A stretch of DNA of 64,000 nucleotides from Alphaproteobacteria bacterium (GCA_025934695.1 JAICWS010000001.1:587301-651300), one strand, 5' to 3'; numbered from the stretch's first letter, positions 43,608 to 52,788 are shown. The notes: generated from the sequence alone by a model not told the origin. A program made the numbers and translations.

Positions 43608-44126
43608 TTAAAGCGCCGACCACTCGGTGATCGCGACGCCGTTGGGGTTTTCGTTCGTGGGCACGCGCTGGATCACCAGGCGCACCCGGATCGTTTCCTC
43701 GTTCGTGTCGTCTTCGGTCTTTTCGGAGAGCGTCAGCGGCAGCTTGACGACCCACTGGTAGGTTCCATCCTGCGCCGCCTGGCTCTCGATAACCGCCTTG
43801 CCTGCGGGCGAGGCGGTGATCATCTGGTTTGCCTTGCGCATCGCGTCGAAACGGTGCGTGCGCTGAAGCTGGCCGGAAAAGCTTTCCCAGCCCTTCTTGG
43901 TGAAATAGCGCGCCGACTGCTCGAAGCGCGTCTGGAAATCGTTGAAGCCGAAGGTCATCGCATCCGTGGCCGCGCCGGTCGCCCAGGTAGTGAGCGCCTT
44001 GTCATCCATCGACGCCTGGTCAAGCGGCGCTTCCGCCGACGGTTTGGCGGGTGCTGCCGTCTCATCCGCATACACGGGCGTGGCAAGCATCAGAAACAAG
44101 AGGGCAAAGGCGATAAGACGGAGCAT
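43608..44126 (-). CDS. DotI/IcmL-like exported protein
   Basis: This is a 172-residue protein with a signal peptide (TPVYADE, near residue 21) and a domain that fits the DotI/IcmL (TraM) pattern: LTTWATGAATDAMTFGFNDFQTRFEQSARYFTKKGWESF, then QMITASPAGKAVIESQAAQDGTYQWVVKLPLTLS, then VRLVIQRVPTNENPNGVAITEW. DotI is an inner-membrane component of type IVB secretion cores. No other Dot/Icm gene is in this window and the anchor helix is replaced by an apparently cleavable signal, so this may be a stand-alone paralogue. The next gene follows after 4 bases. Confidence 0.7.
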   Translation of the reverse strand: MLRLIAFALLFLMLATPVYADETAAPAKPSAEAPLDQASMDDKALTTWATGAATDAMTFGFNDFQTRFEQSARYFTKKGWESFSGQLQRTHRFDAMRKANQMITASPAGKAVIESQAAQDGTYQWVVKLPLTLSEKTEDDTNEETIRVRLVIQRVPTNENPNGVAITEWSAL

Positions 44127-44206
44127 GGACCTGACTTTCTAAGGAGTTGCATTCCTTTATAAACGATAAAGGAAAAACAACCGCAAGAAAAGGGCGCTCA
44201 TGACAA

Positions 44207-44299
44207 TGTCATCCCGAACGAAGTGAGGGATCTTTCTCACTTTCCACAAGTCCGGATGGCGTCGATTTGTGAAGATCCCTCGCTGCGCTCGGGAGGACA
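44207..44299. repeat. R3-family repeat between gpmA and the DotI/IcmL-like gene
   Basis: TGTCATCCCGAACGAAGTGA and the mirrored GATCCCTCGCTGCGCTCGGG ends border a variable core. Same family as 21810-21881 and 37732-37812. Confidence 0.8.
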
Positions 44300-44307
44300 G
44301 GTATTCT

Positions 44308-44934
44308 TTACCCGTTCGCCGCTTTCTTCAGGAAGTAATTCTTCTTCCGCACGCCCTTCTCGTATTCGAATACGAGCGGCACCCCAGTCGGGATTTCGGC
44401 ATTGTTGATATTCTCGGGCGTGTTTTCGCCGAGAATGATGAGCATCGCGCGCAACGTGTTACCATGGGCTGCGAGCAGGACGTTCTCGCCCGCCTTGATA
44501 CGCGGCTCGATATGTTCGCGGTAATAGGGGCCGACGCGCTCGACGACGTCTTTCAGGCTCTCGCCGTTGGGCGGCGGCACGTCGTAGGAGCGCCGCCAGA
44601 TATGCACCTGCTCCTCGCCGAACTTCTTGCGCATCTCGTCCTTGTTGAGGCCGGTCAGATCGCCGTAGTCGCGCTCGCGCAGGTCGTCGTGCTTGATGAA
44701 CTCAAGGGCCGGCTGACCCGCTTCCTTGAGCGCGATGGTGGCCGTGTTATAGGCGCGCTTGAGCGTCGAGGTGTAAACGGTATCGAACTTGATGCCTTTG
44801 GCTTTCAGTTCGCGGCCCGCCTGTTTCGCTTCTTCCACGCCGTTGGCGCTGAGATCGACGTCGGTGAAGCCGGTGAACTTGTTTTCCTTGTTCCACTCGC
44901 TTTCGCCGTGACGAAGCAGTACGAGATAATTCAT
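44308..44934 (-). CDS. gpmA: 2,3-bisphosphoglycerate-dependent phosphoglycerate mutase
   Basis: This 208-residue canonical GpmA interconverts 3- and 2-phosphoglycerate in glycolysis and gluconeogenesis. LLRHGESEWN holds the phospho-accepting His9, LRERDYGDLTGLNKDE and RRSYDVPPPNGESLKDVVERV are family signatures, and AAHGNTLRAML contains the second histidine. Length matches the short alphaproteobacterial form. It is the only one of three superfamily members in this stretch with the true HGN motif. A 141-base gap with no gene separates it from the RTX subtilase. Confidence 0.95.
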   Translation of the reverse strand: MNYLVLLRHGESEWNKENKFTGFTDVDLSANGVEEAKQAGRELKAKGIKFDTVYTSTLKRAYNTATIALKEAGQPALEFIKHDDLRERDYGDLTGLNKDEMRKKFGEEQVHIWRRSYDVPPPNGESLKDVVERVGPYYREHIEPRIKAGENVLLAAHGNTLRAMLIILGENTPENINNAEIPTGVPLVFEYEKGVRKKNYFLKKAANG

Positions 44935-45075
44935 GTGTGCGCACCCTTATTTTATTTGTCAGATATACTGCCAGAATAGCTCGGAACCGGGCTGCTGGCA
45001 AGGGATGCAAATTCAGGGGATAGCCCTGAATTTGCTAATCCATATGAATAAACTGGGATTTCAGGGGGTTCGGCC

Positions 45076-47949
45076 CTAAACCAGCAAATTGCCTGTCGCG
45101 ACCAGCTGGTTTTCGTCCACGTTGACCAGGTTGTTGAGAACGGCGATCTGGACGAAATGCGCGCCCGTGCCGGCCGTGTCGACCAGAAGGGCAGTGCCGT
45201 GAGCGACGCGCGTGAGCTCGACGAAGTTCGAGAGCGCTTCGGTGAGCGGGTCGTAATTCGCCAGCACGTCGCGGAGATCGAGCTTGTCTCCCTGGGCTGC
45301 CTGGAAGTCCTCGACGTTCGTTATGCCGGTGAAGGCGGTCGCGGCGCCGAAGTGGAAGGTATCGGCTCCGGTGTTGCCCCACAACTGGTCGTTGCCGCCG
45401 CCGCCGTCGAGCGTGTCGTTGCCGGCCCCGCCCTGCAGGACGTTGTGGCTCGTATTCCCCGTGATCGCATTGTTCAGCCCGTTGCCGGTGCCGTTGACGG
45501 CGGCCGTGCCGTCGATGAAAAGATTTTCGACGTTCGCCGGCAGCAGATAGCCGATGGTCGAATGCACGGTGTCCGTGCCGCCATTCAGGCCCTCGATGAC
45601 ATGGTCGCCGGAGTTGTCGACGTAATAAGTGTCGTTGCCGCTGCCGCCGGTCATGCTGTCGGCCTGCGTGCCTCCGTCGAGAATATCATTGCCGCTGCCG
45701 CCAAAGAGCTTGTCGCTGCCGCCCAAGCCGTGCAGCGTATCGTCGCCGGAACCGCCGGTGAGCGTGTCGTTGGCGCTGGTGCCGTTGAGGTTTTCGCCCG
45801 TCGGCGTCGGAGACGGCGTGGGACTGGGCGACGGCGCGGGCGTCGGGGTCGGTGACGGCGCGGGTGACGGCGATGGCGTCACCGTCCCGCCCGTCGCCAG
45901 TGCATCGATCTGCGCCATCGTGTAGGTTGCGCCGCCGAAGTTGAAATCCTCGACGTTCTTGTCGTCGTCGGTGAAGGCCGCGCCTGTCGTATGCGCCACG
46001 TCGACTTCCGTCGCGCTCACTACCGTGAAGGAATAGTCGGAAACGCTGTCTGCATAAACGACCGTGTCCGTGCCCTGGCCGCCATCGAAAATATCGTTGC
46101 CGGTGCCCGCCGTCAGCGTGTCATTGCCGCGCATGCCATAGAGGTCGCTGTTGGCGCTGCCCGCGGTAAAATTGTCGTTGCCGTCGCCGCCATAGACATT
46201 CTCGATGCCCGAGATCGTGACGGCATGGCCCGCGATGGTCCCCGCGCCGGAAGCGAGATTGACAACGCTGTTGGTAGTGACCGCCGCGAGGTTCAGCGTA
46301 TCGGTGCCGCCGTTCGTGTCGTCGATGGTGCTGCGCTGGGCGAGCGCGGTGCCGGAAAAGCCCGCGAAGTCGTTGGTGTAGATATAAGTGTTGTTCACGG
46401 TCGGGGTCGAGCCCGTGAAGACCATGTTCCAACTTTTCAGCACGCCGGAATCCTGCGGCTGGTTATCCGCCACCTGCAGCGTCCAGGCGCCCGCGCTGCT
46501 TTCGCCCATGTCGGCGTTCGTTTCGAACGTGAAGTTGATTCCGCCCGAGCCGCCGAAATCCCCTGCCTGGTTCGTGCCGGGGTTATCGACCAGCACGCTT
46601 TTGGTGCCGTCTGGCGCTACCAGCGTGATGACGAGATCGCCCACCCAGCTATGGGTCAGATTGACATGAACCTGCACGTGCTCGATGTTGATGTTCTGCG
46701 TCACGGTCATGGTGCTGGTCGTGCTGCCCATGTCTGGGATCACGGCGTTGGGGGATACGGTCGATGTCGTCACCGTCGTCATGTTGGCGGAAGTGTCCTG
46801 CGTCGTCCAGGTTTCGGCTAGGCGCACCGCCGTGAAAGCATCCGCCGCGCCGAAGCCATAGAGGTCGCTGAAGTGCAACCCGCCACCATTCCAGTTCACC
46901 GCGCCGTTATATTGCCAGCTGGAGCTGGTCGGATCGTTGTGCTGGGCGGAATAGGCCAAAATTTGCTGCACGTCGCGCCAGCCGAGATTGGGATTGGCCT
47001 GCAGCATAAGACCGATGACGCCGCTGACGGTGGGCGTCGCGAAGGACGTGCCGTCATCGGCGAGATAATTGCCCGAGCCGTAGCCCGCCGTGCCGACGCG
47101 GTCGGTCGTCAGATCGCTCACGCCACCCGCCGAGACAAGGATCGAGGTGCCGGGCGTGCTGAAATACGCATGCGTACCGCTTGAATCGATCGCGCCAACC
47201 GTGATCGTATAGATCGAGTTCGTGAAATTGTGATAGTTGGTGTTATCGCCCGTATCGCCCGAGTTGCCGGCGGCGAAAGTGACAGGCGTGCCCAAGCCGC
47301 CGCGGCCCTGGTCGGCCAGGTTCTTCAGCGCCTGCGCGATCTGGGTAAAGCCCGCCGACAGATTGCCGAAATCGTCGCTGAACGGATCGGTGAAGCCCCA
47401 GCTGTCGTTGAGCACGCTGGCGTGCACGGACAGCGCGTACTGGAAGCCGGTGAGGATCTCGCTCAGCCCGTCGTTGGGTCCGAAGCCCATGCGGATGCCG
47501 ATGCCCGTGCCGTCGAAATCGACGCCGACCGTGCCGATGCCGTTGTCGTCCGCGATCATCACGCCCATCACGGCGGTGCCATGATCGTCGCCAGTTTGCG
47601 CGGCAGCGCCGTCGAAGCTGTTGTTGATCGTATCGTAGCTGAGGCTGGTCGAATAATTCGCTGACAGATCAGGGTGCGTATATTCGAACCCGTCGTCGAG
47701 ATCGGCAAGCTTGATGCCCTGCCCCGTATAATCGGGCCAGACAAGGTTGGCATGGATGCCCCAGGTGCCAGTCAGGTACCATTGCTGGCTGACGTCGGGA
47801 TCGCTGGGGACGCCCAAGGTCATTTCCTGGGGGCCGGAAGGCACGCTGGTGGTTGTCGTCACCGCGGCGGCCGCGGCAACGTTATGTTCTGCGTGATGAT
47901 CTGAATGATGTGAAAGCCCGCCCGCTTTAGTTTTGTCTCCGACCGCCAT
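45076..47949 (-). CDS. RTX subtilisin-like serine protease with P domain (type I secreted)
   Basis: This is a 957-residue extracellular protease. The kexin/subtilisin-like peptidase S8 domain (about 50-385) has the catalytic triad Asp85 (LDDGFEYTHPDL), His123 (DDHGTAVMGV) and Ser302 (GTSFATP), with oxyanion Asn229 (AAGNSG). A proprotein-convertase P domain follows (about 400-513). Two blocks of RTX calcium-binding nonapeptide repeats (GGDGNDNF, GGSGDDTL and similar) are separated by a long Pro/Ser/Thr linker (about 690-718). There is no signal peptide, and the acidic, hydrophobic C-terminus fits secretion by a type I ABC exporter, though no exporter gene is near. The start at 47949 has a weak ribosome site. 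It is likely involved in degrading proteins outside the cell. Confidence 0.93.
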   Translation of the reverse strand: MAVGDKTKAGGLSHHSDHHAEHNVAAAAAVTTTTSVPSGPQEMTLGVPSDPDVSQQWYLTGTWGIHANLVWPDYTGQGIKLADLDDGFEYTHPDLSANYSTSLSYDTINNSFDGAAAQTGDDHGTAVMGVMIADDNGIGTVGVDFDGTGIGIRMGFGPNDGLSEILTGFQYALSVHASVLNDSWGFTDPFSDDFGNLSAGFTQIAQALKNLADQGRGGLGTPVTFAAGNSGDTGDNTNYHNFTNSIYTITVGAIDSSGTHAYFSTPGTSILVSAGGVSDLTTDRVGTAGYGSGNYLADDGTSFATPTVSGVIGLMLQANPNLGWRDVQQILAYSAQHNDPTSSSWQYNGAVNWNGGGLHFSDLYGFGAADAFTAVRLAETWTTQDTSANMTTVTTSTVSPNAVIPDMGSTTSTMTVTQNINIEHVQVHVNLTHSWVGDLVITLVAPDGTKSVLVDNPGTNQAGDFGGSGGINFTFETNADMGESSAGAWTLQVADNQPQDSGVLKSWNMVFTGSTPTVNNTYIYTNDFAGFSGTALAQRSTIDDTNGGTDTLNLAAVTTNSVVNLASGAGTIAGHAVTISGIENVYGGDGNDNFTAGSANSDLYGMRGNDTLTAGTGNDIFDGGQGTDTVVYADSVSDYSFTVVSATEVDVAHTTGAAFTDDDKNVEDFNFGGATYTMAQIDALATGGTVTPSPSPAPSPTPTPAPSPSPTPSPTPTGENLNGTSANDTLTGGSGDDTLHGLGGSDKLFGGSGNDILDGGTQADSMTGGSGNDTYYVDNSGDHVIEGLNGGTDTVHSTIGYLLPANVENLFIDGTAAVNGTGNGLNNAITGNTSHNVLQGGAGNDTLDGGGGNDQLWGNTGADTFHFGAATAFTGITNVEDFQAAQGDKLDLRDVLANYDPLTEALSNFVELTRVAHGTALLVDTAGTGAHFVQIAVLNNLVNVDENQLVATGNLLV

Positions 47950-48359
47950 TCCACCTTGCCTCGATTCTTAATTTCCGGAACATTCCCAGTATAGCGAAGA
48001 GTTATGAAACATCTTTGAATCACCGGCATAATTTGAATAAAAGACCGTAGAATTATCCGCTGCGTTTCAAATAGCTGGCGGAGAAAAAAATTACTTGTCA
48101 GACAGGGGAAGCGAAGCTTCTTCGGACCCCAACCGCCTGGCCATCGAACTTGCGTTAAGGATAAGCAATATTTCCCATAATTTCAAGATTTTGACTAAAT
48201 CTGCTCGTTTCATGCGATTTTCATATGAAATGCTCCGAAGCCTTTGACTTTTCACGGTCGGAGTGTCATTTATTCCTTCGTAAACAGGTGAAAAAGCAAG
48301 TAAAAACCCCGGTTTCACCAGATGTCTGACACGGGGCGAATGTATGAAAAGGAAAGTGT
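47950..48359. other. 410-base gene-free region upstream of pnp
   Basis: The region is AT-rich compared with its neighbours. A palindromic GGGGAAGCGAAGCTTC/TTCGGACCCC structure lies near 48108-48128. TTGACT occurs at 48190-48195 and 48244-48249, either of which could be a -35 box for pnp but without a clear -10 partner. A minus-strand frame at 48091-48318 lacks a ribosome site and recognisable content and is not accepted as a gene. The long leader is a plausible place for pnp autoregulation. Confidence 0.5.
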
Positions 48360-50498
48360 ATGTTTAATATTACTAAGAAAGAGATGATGTGGGCCGGCAA
48401 GAAGCTGACCCTTGAGACCGGGCGCATGGCGCGCCAGGCGGACGGGGCAGTCCTCGTCACTTATGGCGAGACCTCTGTTCTTTGCACCGCGGTTGCAGAA
48501 AGATCCGCAAAACCCGGCCAGGATTTCTTCCCCCTTTCGGTCCACTACCAGGAAAAATATTTCGCGGCCGGCAAGATCCCCGGCGGCTTCTTCAAGCGCG
48601 AAGGCAAGCCGACCGAGCGCGACACGCTGACCTCGCGTCTTATCGACCGTCCGATCCGCCCGCTGTTCCCCAAGGAATTCCTGAACGAAACGCAAATCAT
48701 CGCGACCGTCCTGTCCTTCGACCAAATTCATGAAAGCGACATCCCCGCGCTCATCGGCACCTCCGCCGCGCTCACCGTCTCGGGCATCCCCTTCATGGGC
48801 CCGATCGGCGCCGCGCGCGTCGGTTACATCAACGACGAATTCGTCCTCAACCCGACCGTCGACCAGATGAAGAACAGCAAGCTCGACCTCGTCGTCGCCG
48901 GTACTAAAGAAGGCGTACTGATGGTCGAATCCGAGGCGCATGAACTGCCCGAGGAGAAAATGCTCGAGGCCGTCATGTTCGGCTGGCGCGGTTTCCAGCC
49001 CGTCATCGACTTCATCATCGACTTCGCCGAAAAATGCGCGAAAGAGCCGTGGGAACTTCCCGCGCCGGCTTTCGACAAGAAGGCGCTCGAAGGCAAGCTG
49101 CGCGATCTCGTCACGGCGGACTTCAAAGCCGCTTATGCGACCCGCATCAAGCAGGAGCGCGTGGCGAAACTGGACGCCGCCCGCACGAAAGCGGTCGAAG
49201 CCCTCGTGCCGAAAGACGACAAAAACAGCCCCGTCACCTCCGCGCTCATCGAAGCGATGTGCAAGGAAGTCGAGGCTGACCTCGTCCGCAACGGCATCCT
49301 GGACACCGGCTCGCGCATTGACGGCCGCGACACCAAGACGATCCGGCCGATCGTCGCCGAGGCAGGCTTCCTGCCCCGCGTCCACGGCTCCGCGCTCTTC
49401 ACCCGCGGCGAAACCCAGGCCTGCGTCGTTGCGACCCTCGGAACCGGCGATGACGAACAAATCATCGACGGCCTGCATGGCGAGTCCAAGGAAACCTTCA
49501 TGCTGCACTATAACTTCCCCCCCTACTCGGTGGGCGAAGTCGGTCGCATGTCGGGCGCCGGCCGCCGCGAAATCGGCCACGGCAAGCTCGCCTGGCGCTC
49601 GCTGCATCCTCTCCTGCCCACGGCGGAGAAGTTCCCCTACACGCTGCGGATCGTCTCCGAAATCACGGAGTCGAACGGATCCTCTTCCATGGCGACCGTC
49701 TGCGGTTCTTCCCTCGCGCTGATGGATGCAGGCGTTCCGCTGACGCGTCCGGTGGCGGGCATCGCGATGGGCCTGATCAAGGAAGGCGCGAAGTTCGCGG
49801 TCCTCTCCGACATCCTGGGCGACGAAGACCATCTCGGCGACATGGATTTCAAGGTCGCCGGCTCCGAACTCGGCGTCACGGCCCTGCAGATGGACATCAA
49901 GATCACCTCGATCACCGAGGAGATCATGAGCATCGCCCTTCGCCAAGCGAAAGAAGGCCGCATGCACATTCTGGGCGAAATGGCCAAGGCCCTGACGAAA
50001 TCGCGCGATGCGCTCAACCAGAACGCGCCGCAGATCGTCACCATCAAGATCCCGAAGGAAAAGATCCGCGAAGTCATCGGCTCCGGCGGTTCCGTCATCC
50101 GCGAGATCACCGAGAAGACCGGCACCAAGATCGACATCGAAGACGATGGCACGATTAAGGTCGCGGCGGTCGGCTCCGAAGCCATCCAGAAAGCACTGGA
50201 CTGGATCAAGGGCATCACCGCCGAGGCTGAAGTCGGCCGCATCTATGACGGCACTGTCGTCAAGATCGTCGAGTTCGGCGCCTTCGTGAACATCATGCCG
50301 AAAACGGACGGTCTCGTTCACATCTCCGAAATCGCCCCGCGCCGCATCAAGACCGTCGACGAAGTCCTCAAAGAGGGCGACAAGGTCAAGGTCAAGTGCA
50401 TCGGCATGGAAAAAGGCAAGATCAAGCTGTCGATGAAAGTCGTCGACCAGAAAACCGGCCAGGAAATCCAGCCGGAATCCCGCCGCGAAGCCTCATAA
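48360..50498 (+). CDS. pnp: Polyribonucleotide nucleotidyltransferase (PNPase)
   Basis: PNPase degrades RNA from the 3-prime end by phosphorolysis and is part of the RNA degradosome. The 712-residue protein has two RNase PH domains (about 10-215 and 305-540), an all-helical linker, and C-terminal KH ([35 protein letters not shown]) and S1 ([33 protein letters not shown]) domains. AAAAGGAAA is the ribosome site. A strong terminator follows. It normally follows rpsO; here the two are 18.9 kb apart with a 410-base leader region instead. Confidence 0.98.
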   Translation: MFNITKKEMMWAGKKLTLETGRMARQADGAVLVTYGETSVLCTAVAERSAKPGQDFFPLSVHYQEKYFAAGKIPGGFFKREGKPTERDTLTSRLIDRPIRPLFPKEFLNETQIIATVLSFDQIHESDIPALIGTSAALTVSGIPFMGPIGAARVGYINDEFVLNPTVDQMKNSKLDLVVAGTKEGVLMVESEAHELPEEKMLEAVMFGWRGFQPVIDFIIDFAEKCAKEPWELPAPAFDKKALEGKLRDLVTADFKAAYATRIKQERVAKLDAARTKAVEALVPKDDKNSPVTSALIEAMCKEVEADLVRNGILDTGSRIDGRDTKTIRPIVAEAGFLPRVHGSALFTRGETQACVVATLGTGDDEQIIDGLHGESKETFMLHYNFPPYSVGEVGRMSGAGRREIGHGKLAWRSLHPLLPTAEKFPYTLRIVSEITESNGSSSMATVCGSSLALMDAGVPLTRPVAGIAMGLIKEGAKFAVLSDILGDEDHLGDMDFKVAGSELGVTALQMDIKITSITEEIMSIALRQAKEGRMHILGEMAKALTKSRDALNQNAPQIVTIKIPKEKIREVIGSGGSVIREITEKTGTKIDIEDDGTIKVAAVGSEAIQKALDWIKGITAEAEVGRIYDGTVVKIVEFGAFVNIMPKTDGLVHISEIAPRRIKTVDEVLKEGDKVKVKCIGMEKGKIKLSMKVVDQKTGQEIQPESRREAS

Positions 50499-50525
50499 GC
50501 TTCAAGGGAGCTTTGAACAACAAAG

Positions 50526-50557
50526 GGACGCCGGTTTCGACCGGCGTCCTTTTTTTT
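50526..50557 (+). terminator. Rho-independent terminator after pnp
   Basis: GGACGCCGGT at 50526-50535 pairs perfectly with ACCGGCGTCC at 50540-50549 around a TTCG tetraloop, followed by eight T residues. Confidence 0.95.
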
Positions 50558-50564
50558 ACCGCGT

Positions 50565-50687
50565 TAGTCCCCTCTCCCGCGCTCGTCGCGGGAGAGGGTT
50601 AGGGAGAGGGATTGTCCCGATTTCGACATACACGACAATCCTCTCCTCCGCCTCTCCCGCATGCGGCGGGAGAGGGACCTATGATGA
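50565..50687. repeat. R2-family palindromic repeat after pnp
   Basis: GTCCCCTCTCCCGC...GCGGGAGAGGGTTAGGGAGAGGG and a second CCTCTCCCGCATGCGGCGGGAGAGGGAC unit lie in inverted order around GATTGTCCCGATTTCG...CACGACAATC. Same family as 15683-15849, 28077-28236 and 35894-36066. Confidence 0.82.
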
Positions 50688-50741
50688 CATAAATTATTTG
50701 TGTATATTCATTCCGTTCCTCAATTCCACAAAGGGCAAAAC

Positions 50742-51491
50742 ATGACCTCCCTCGTCATCCCCAAAGTCATCGGCCACCGCGGCGCGAAGGCTTATGCGCC
50801 GGAAAATACGCTGGCGTCTTTCCATGCCGCGGCCGACATGGGCATCGAATGGGTCGAATGCGACGTCAAGCTGACGAAAGACAGCGAGGCCATCATCTTC
50901 CACGACGAAGAACTGGACCGCTGCACGGGCACGCATGGCCTCGTAAAGGACTTTACGCTCAAGGAAATCCGCGAGCTCGACGCCGGCTCCTGGTTCGGCG
51001 AAAGCTTCGTCGGCGAAAAAATTCCGACGCTGGAAGAGCTGCTCAACACGGTGCTCGAGCGCGGCATGGGCGTGAACCTCGAGATCAAGCCCTGCCCGGG
51101 ACGCGAGGTGGAAACAGCGGAAGTCATGCTCGACGTCGCCACACGCATATGGCCTGATGACTTACCTCCTCCTCTCATATCCTCCTTCCAGCACGTCAGC
51201 CTTGAGACCGCGATGGACATGATGCCCGAATGGCCCCGCGGCTACCTGATCGACGAATACGTCAAGAGCTGGAAAGAAGTCGCCGATTACGTGAAGGCCT
51301 CGACCGTCAACATCAACGGCAATACCTCGAAGCCCGATGAAATCGAGGAATATGTCGACTACAACAAGCCGGTTCTCGCCTATACCATCAACCAGCCCGA
51401 CAAGGCGCGCCAGCTGCTGCGCCTGGGCATCGACAGTTTCTTCGCCGACAATCCCGATGTCATCCGCGAAGCGCTGGATCCGACGAATTAA
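50742..51491 (+). CDS. ugpQ: Glycerophosphodiester phosphodiesterase
   Basis: This 249-residue GDPD-family enzyme hydrolyses glycerophosphodiesters to glycerol-3-phosphate and an alcohol. It is cytosolic, as no signal peptide is present. Motifs are GHRGA with His12/Arg13, PENT, ECDVKLTKD, FHDEELDRCT with the second histidine, and the LEIKPC strand. The ATG at 50742 is preceded by AAAGGG, and the longer frame from 50700 has no site. It is a single gene between an R2 repeat and an R1 repeat. Confidence 0.92.
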   Translation: MTSLVIPKVIGHRGAKAYAPENTLASFHAAADMGIEWVECDVKLTKDSEAIIFHDEELDRCTGTHGLVKDFTLKEIRELDAGSWFGESFVGEKIPTLEELLNTVLERGMGVNLEIKPCPGREVETAEVMLDVATRIWPDDLPPPLISSFQHVSLETAMDMMPEWPRGYLIDEYVKSWKEVADYVKASTVNINGNTSKPDEIEEYVDYNKPVLAYTINQPDKARQLLRLGIDSFFADNPDVIREALDPTN

Positions 51492-51524
51492 GGCTAAAGC
51501 AAAGCATGCAATAGCAAAAATAAA

Positions 51525-51645
51525 CACGCCGCCCCGGCGAAGGCGGGGGCCCAAGGACGTAGTGGAAAATTTGCGAGTAACCGGTTAACTGCTATCGGAC
51601 TGAAGGTGCAAAGTCCGTGGACCCGGCCTTCGCCGGGGTGGCGCT
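51525..51645. repeat. R1-family paired palindrome after ugpQ
   Basis: The left arm 51525-51558 (ACGCCGCCCCGGCGAAGGCG onward) and the right arm 51613-51645 are inverted near-complements, each a GC hairpin joined to a GGAC/GTCC step, with about 55 unique bases between. Confidence 0.85.
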
Positions 51646-51664
51646 GCTTGTTGAAGTGATGCAT

Positions 51665-51710
51665 AAAAAAAAGAAGGCCGCTCGACTTCCAAAGGAAGCG
51701 GCGGCCTTCT
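51665..51710 (-). terminator. Rho-independent terminator of the small 63-residue protein gene
   Basis: Read on the minus strand, GAAGGCCGC...GCTTCC pairs with GGAAG...GCGGCCTTC, followed by nine T residues (A-run 51665-51673 on the plus strand). It ends the small gene at 51749 and could also stop plus-strand transcripts in part. Confidence 0.88.
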
Positions 51711-51748
51711 CTCCTTGCGCAGGCGCCTAAAAGGCGCGCGCAGAAGCG

Positions 51749-51940
51749 TTACTCTTCGCTATCGCTGTCGATATCGCTGTCCGCCGAGCTGCCACACGAG
51801 CCGCCCTTGCTGGAGCAGGAGCCCATGTCGGCATCATCGGCAAATTTCTTTTGCTTGGCGTCTTTTTTGAAATCCTTATTTTGCGGAGGGACTTGTTTTT
51901 TGTCAGAGCCCGATTGCCCGCGTTGCTGCTCGTTGTTCAT
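51749..51940 (-). CDS. Small hydrophilic protein with cysteine/serine/glycine patch
   Basis: This is a 63-residue, very hydrophilic and probably disordered protein: a Gln/Lys-rich N-terminal half (KKQVPPQNKDFKKDAKQKKF), then MGSCSSKGGSCGSS and an acidic Asp/Ser end. Two cysteines lie eight residues apart in the centre. It has an excellent ribosome site (AAGGAGAGAAGAC) and its own terminator, so it is a real, independently expressed gene. Function is unknown; a metal-binding or stress-related role could be tested. Confidence 0.75.
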   Translation of the reverse strand: MNNEQQRGQSGSDKKQVPPQNKDFKKDAKQKKFADDADMGSCSSKGGSCGSSADSDIDSDSEE

Positions 51941-52062
51941 GTCTTCTCTCCTTGTTGCATGTCATGCCCGCAGCAGGATCCGTTCCCGGCTGCCGTGCAG
52001 GTGACTAACGGCAACTCCAAGACGGGGTTCCGTAACAATCGCGTAACAAACAAGTAAAAAGA

Positions 52063-52788
52063 TCAGGGATAATCGCAGCTGTCTGATGTCACGCTGATGA
52101 ATGAGCGTTCGCCCGCGGCCACGGTGAAGCGGTATTCCTTATTACCGACGACGATTGAGTGCTGGATCGGCAACAGCCCCTTCTTCACGGTAGTCTGGCC
52201 GCCGATTTCGGTGAAGGTGATCTCGACTGGCTTGCCGGGATCGTACCAGGCTTCCGCCTTGCCGGACGGATCGACGGAGGGAGAGCCTTCGCCCGCCACC
52301 GTCACGACGCCGTTGCCGAACGAAACGGCGCCTTGCGGCCCATTATAGACCGGCGTTTTCATGACGAAGCGCTTGACCTGCGGCTCGGTGCAGTTGCGGG
52401 GCGGCCGCGCGGCCTCGATGACGAAAGACAGGCGCTCGGGCTTGATGCCGGCATCGAGCTGTTTCTTGACGAGCGCCGCGATCTGTCCGAAATCGCCCTG
52501 CGGCACCTCGGTCTTGTATTTGGCGTCCAGCTGCTGATAGCGGACCTGCGCGGACTGCACCTGAGACTGAAGCTCGGTAAGCTTCTGGTCCTTGGCCGTA
52601 CTGTCGGTCTGGCACTGCGCGTATTCCTGCTTGTAGGCGAGCCCTTCCGAAATCGCGGCCTCGCGTCCGCGCCAGTAACATACGGCCGCCATCGCGAGCA
52701 GCAGGATAATTCCGAGCACGATCCGGCGCCTGCGCTCTGCCTGGCGCTTGCGGTGCCGGCCGCCCGATTCATACATCATAAAATTCAT
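52063..52788 (-). CDS. Membrane-anchored coiled-coil protein, unknown function
   Basis: This is a 241-residue protein: a basic cytosolic N-terminus (GGRHRKRQAERRRR), one membrane helix (IVLGIILLLAMAAVCYW), a periplasmic coiled coil of about 60 residues (AKDQKLTELQSQVQSAQVRYQQLDAKYKT) and a strand-rich C-terminal domain with two cysteines (PRNCTEP and SDSCDYP). I recognise no named family. It lies 75 bases downstream of lptD on the same strand, so an envelope role in a common transcript is possible. Confidence 0.7.
   Translation of the reverse strand: MNFMMYESGGRHRKRQAERRRRIVLGIILLLAMAAVCYWRGREAAISEGLAYKQEYAQCQTDSTAKDQKLTELQSQVQSAQVRYQQLDAKYKTEVPQGDFGQIAALVKKQLDAGIKPERLSFVIEAARPPRNCTEPQVKRFVMKTPVYNGPQGAVSFGNGVVTVAGEGSPSVDPSGKAEAWYDPGKPVEITFTEIGGQTTVKKGLLPIQHSIVVGNKEYRFTVAAGERSFISVTSDSCDYP

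Noticed and set aside
43608-44126. Type IVB secretion cluster suggested by the DotI/IcmL-like gene
   Set aside because: No further Dot/Icm components flank it.
48091-48318. Minus-strand frame upstream of pnp
   Set aside because: No ribosome site, no recognisable content, and it overlaps the region expected to hold pnp control elements.
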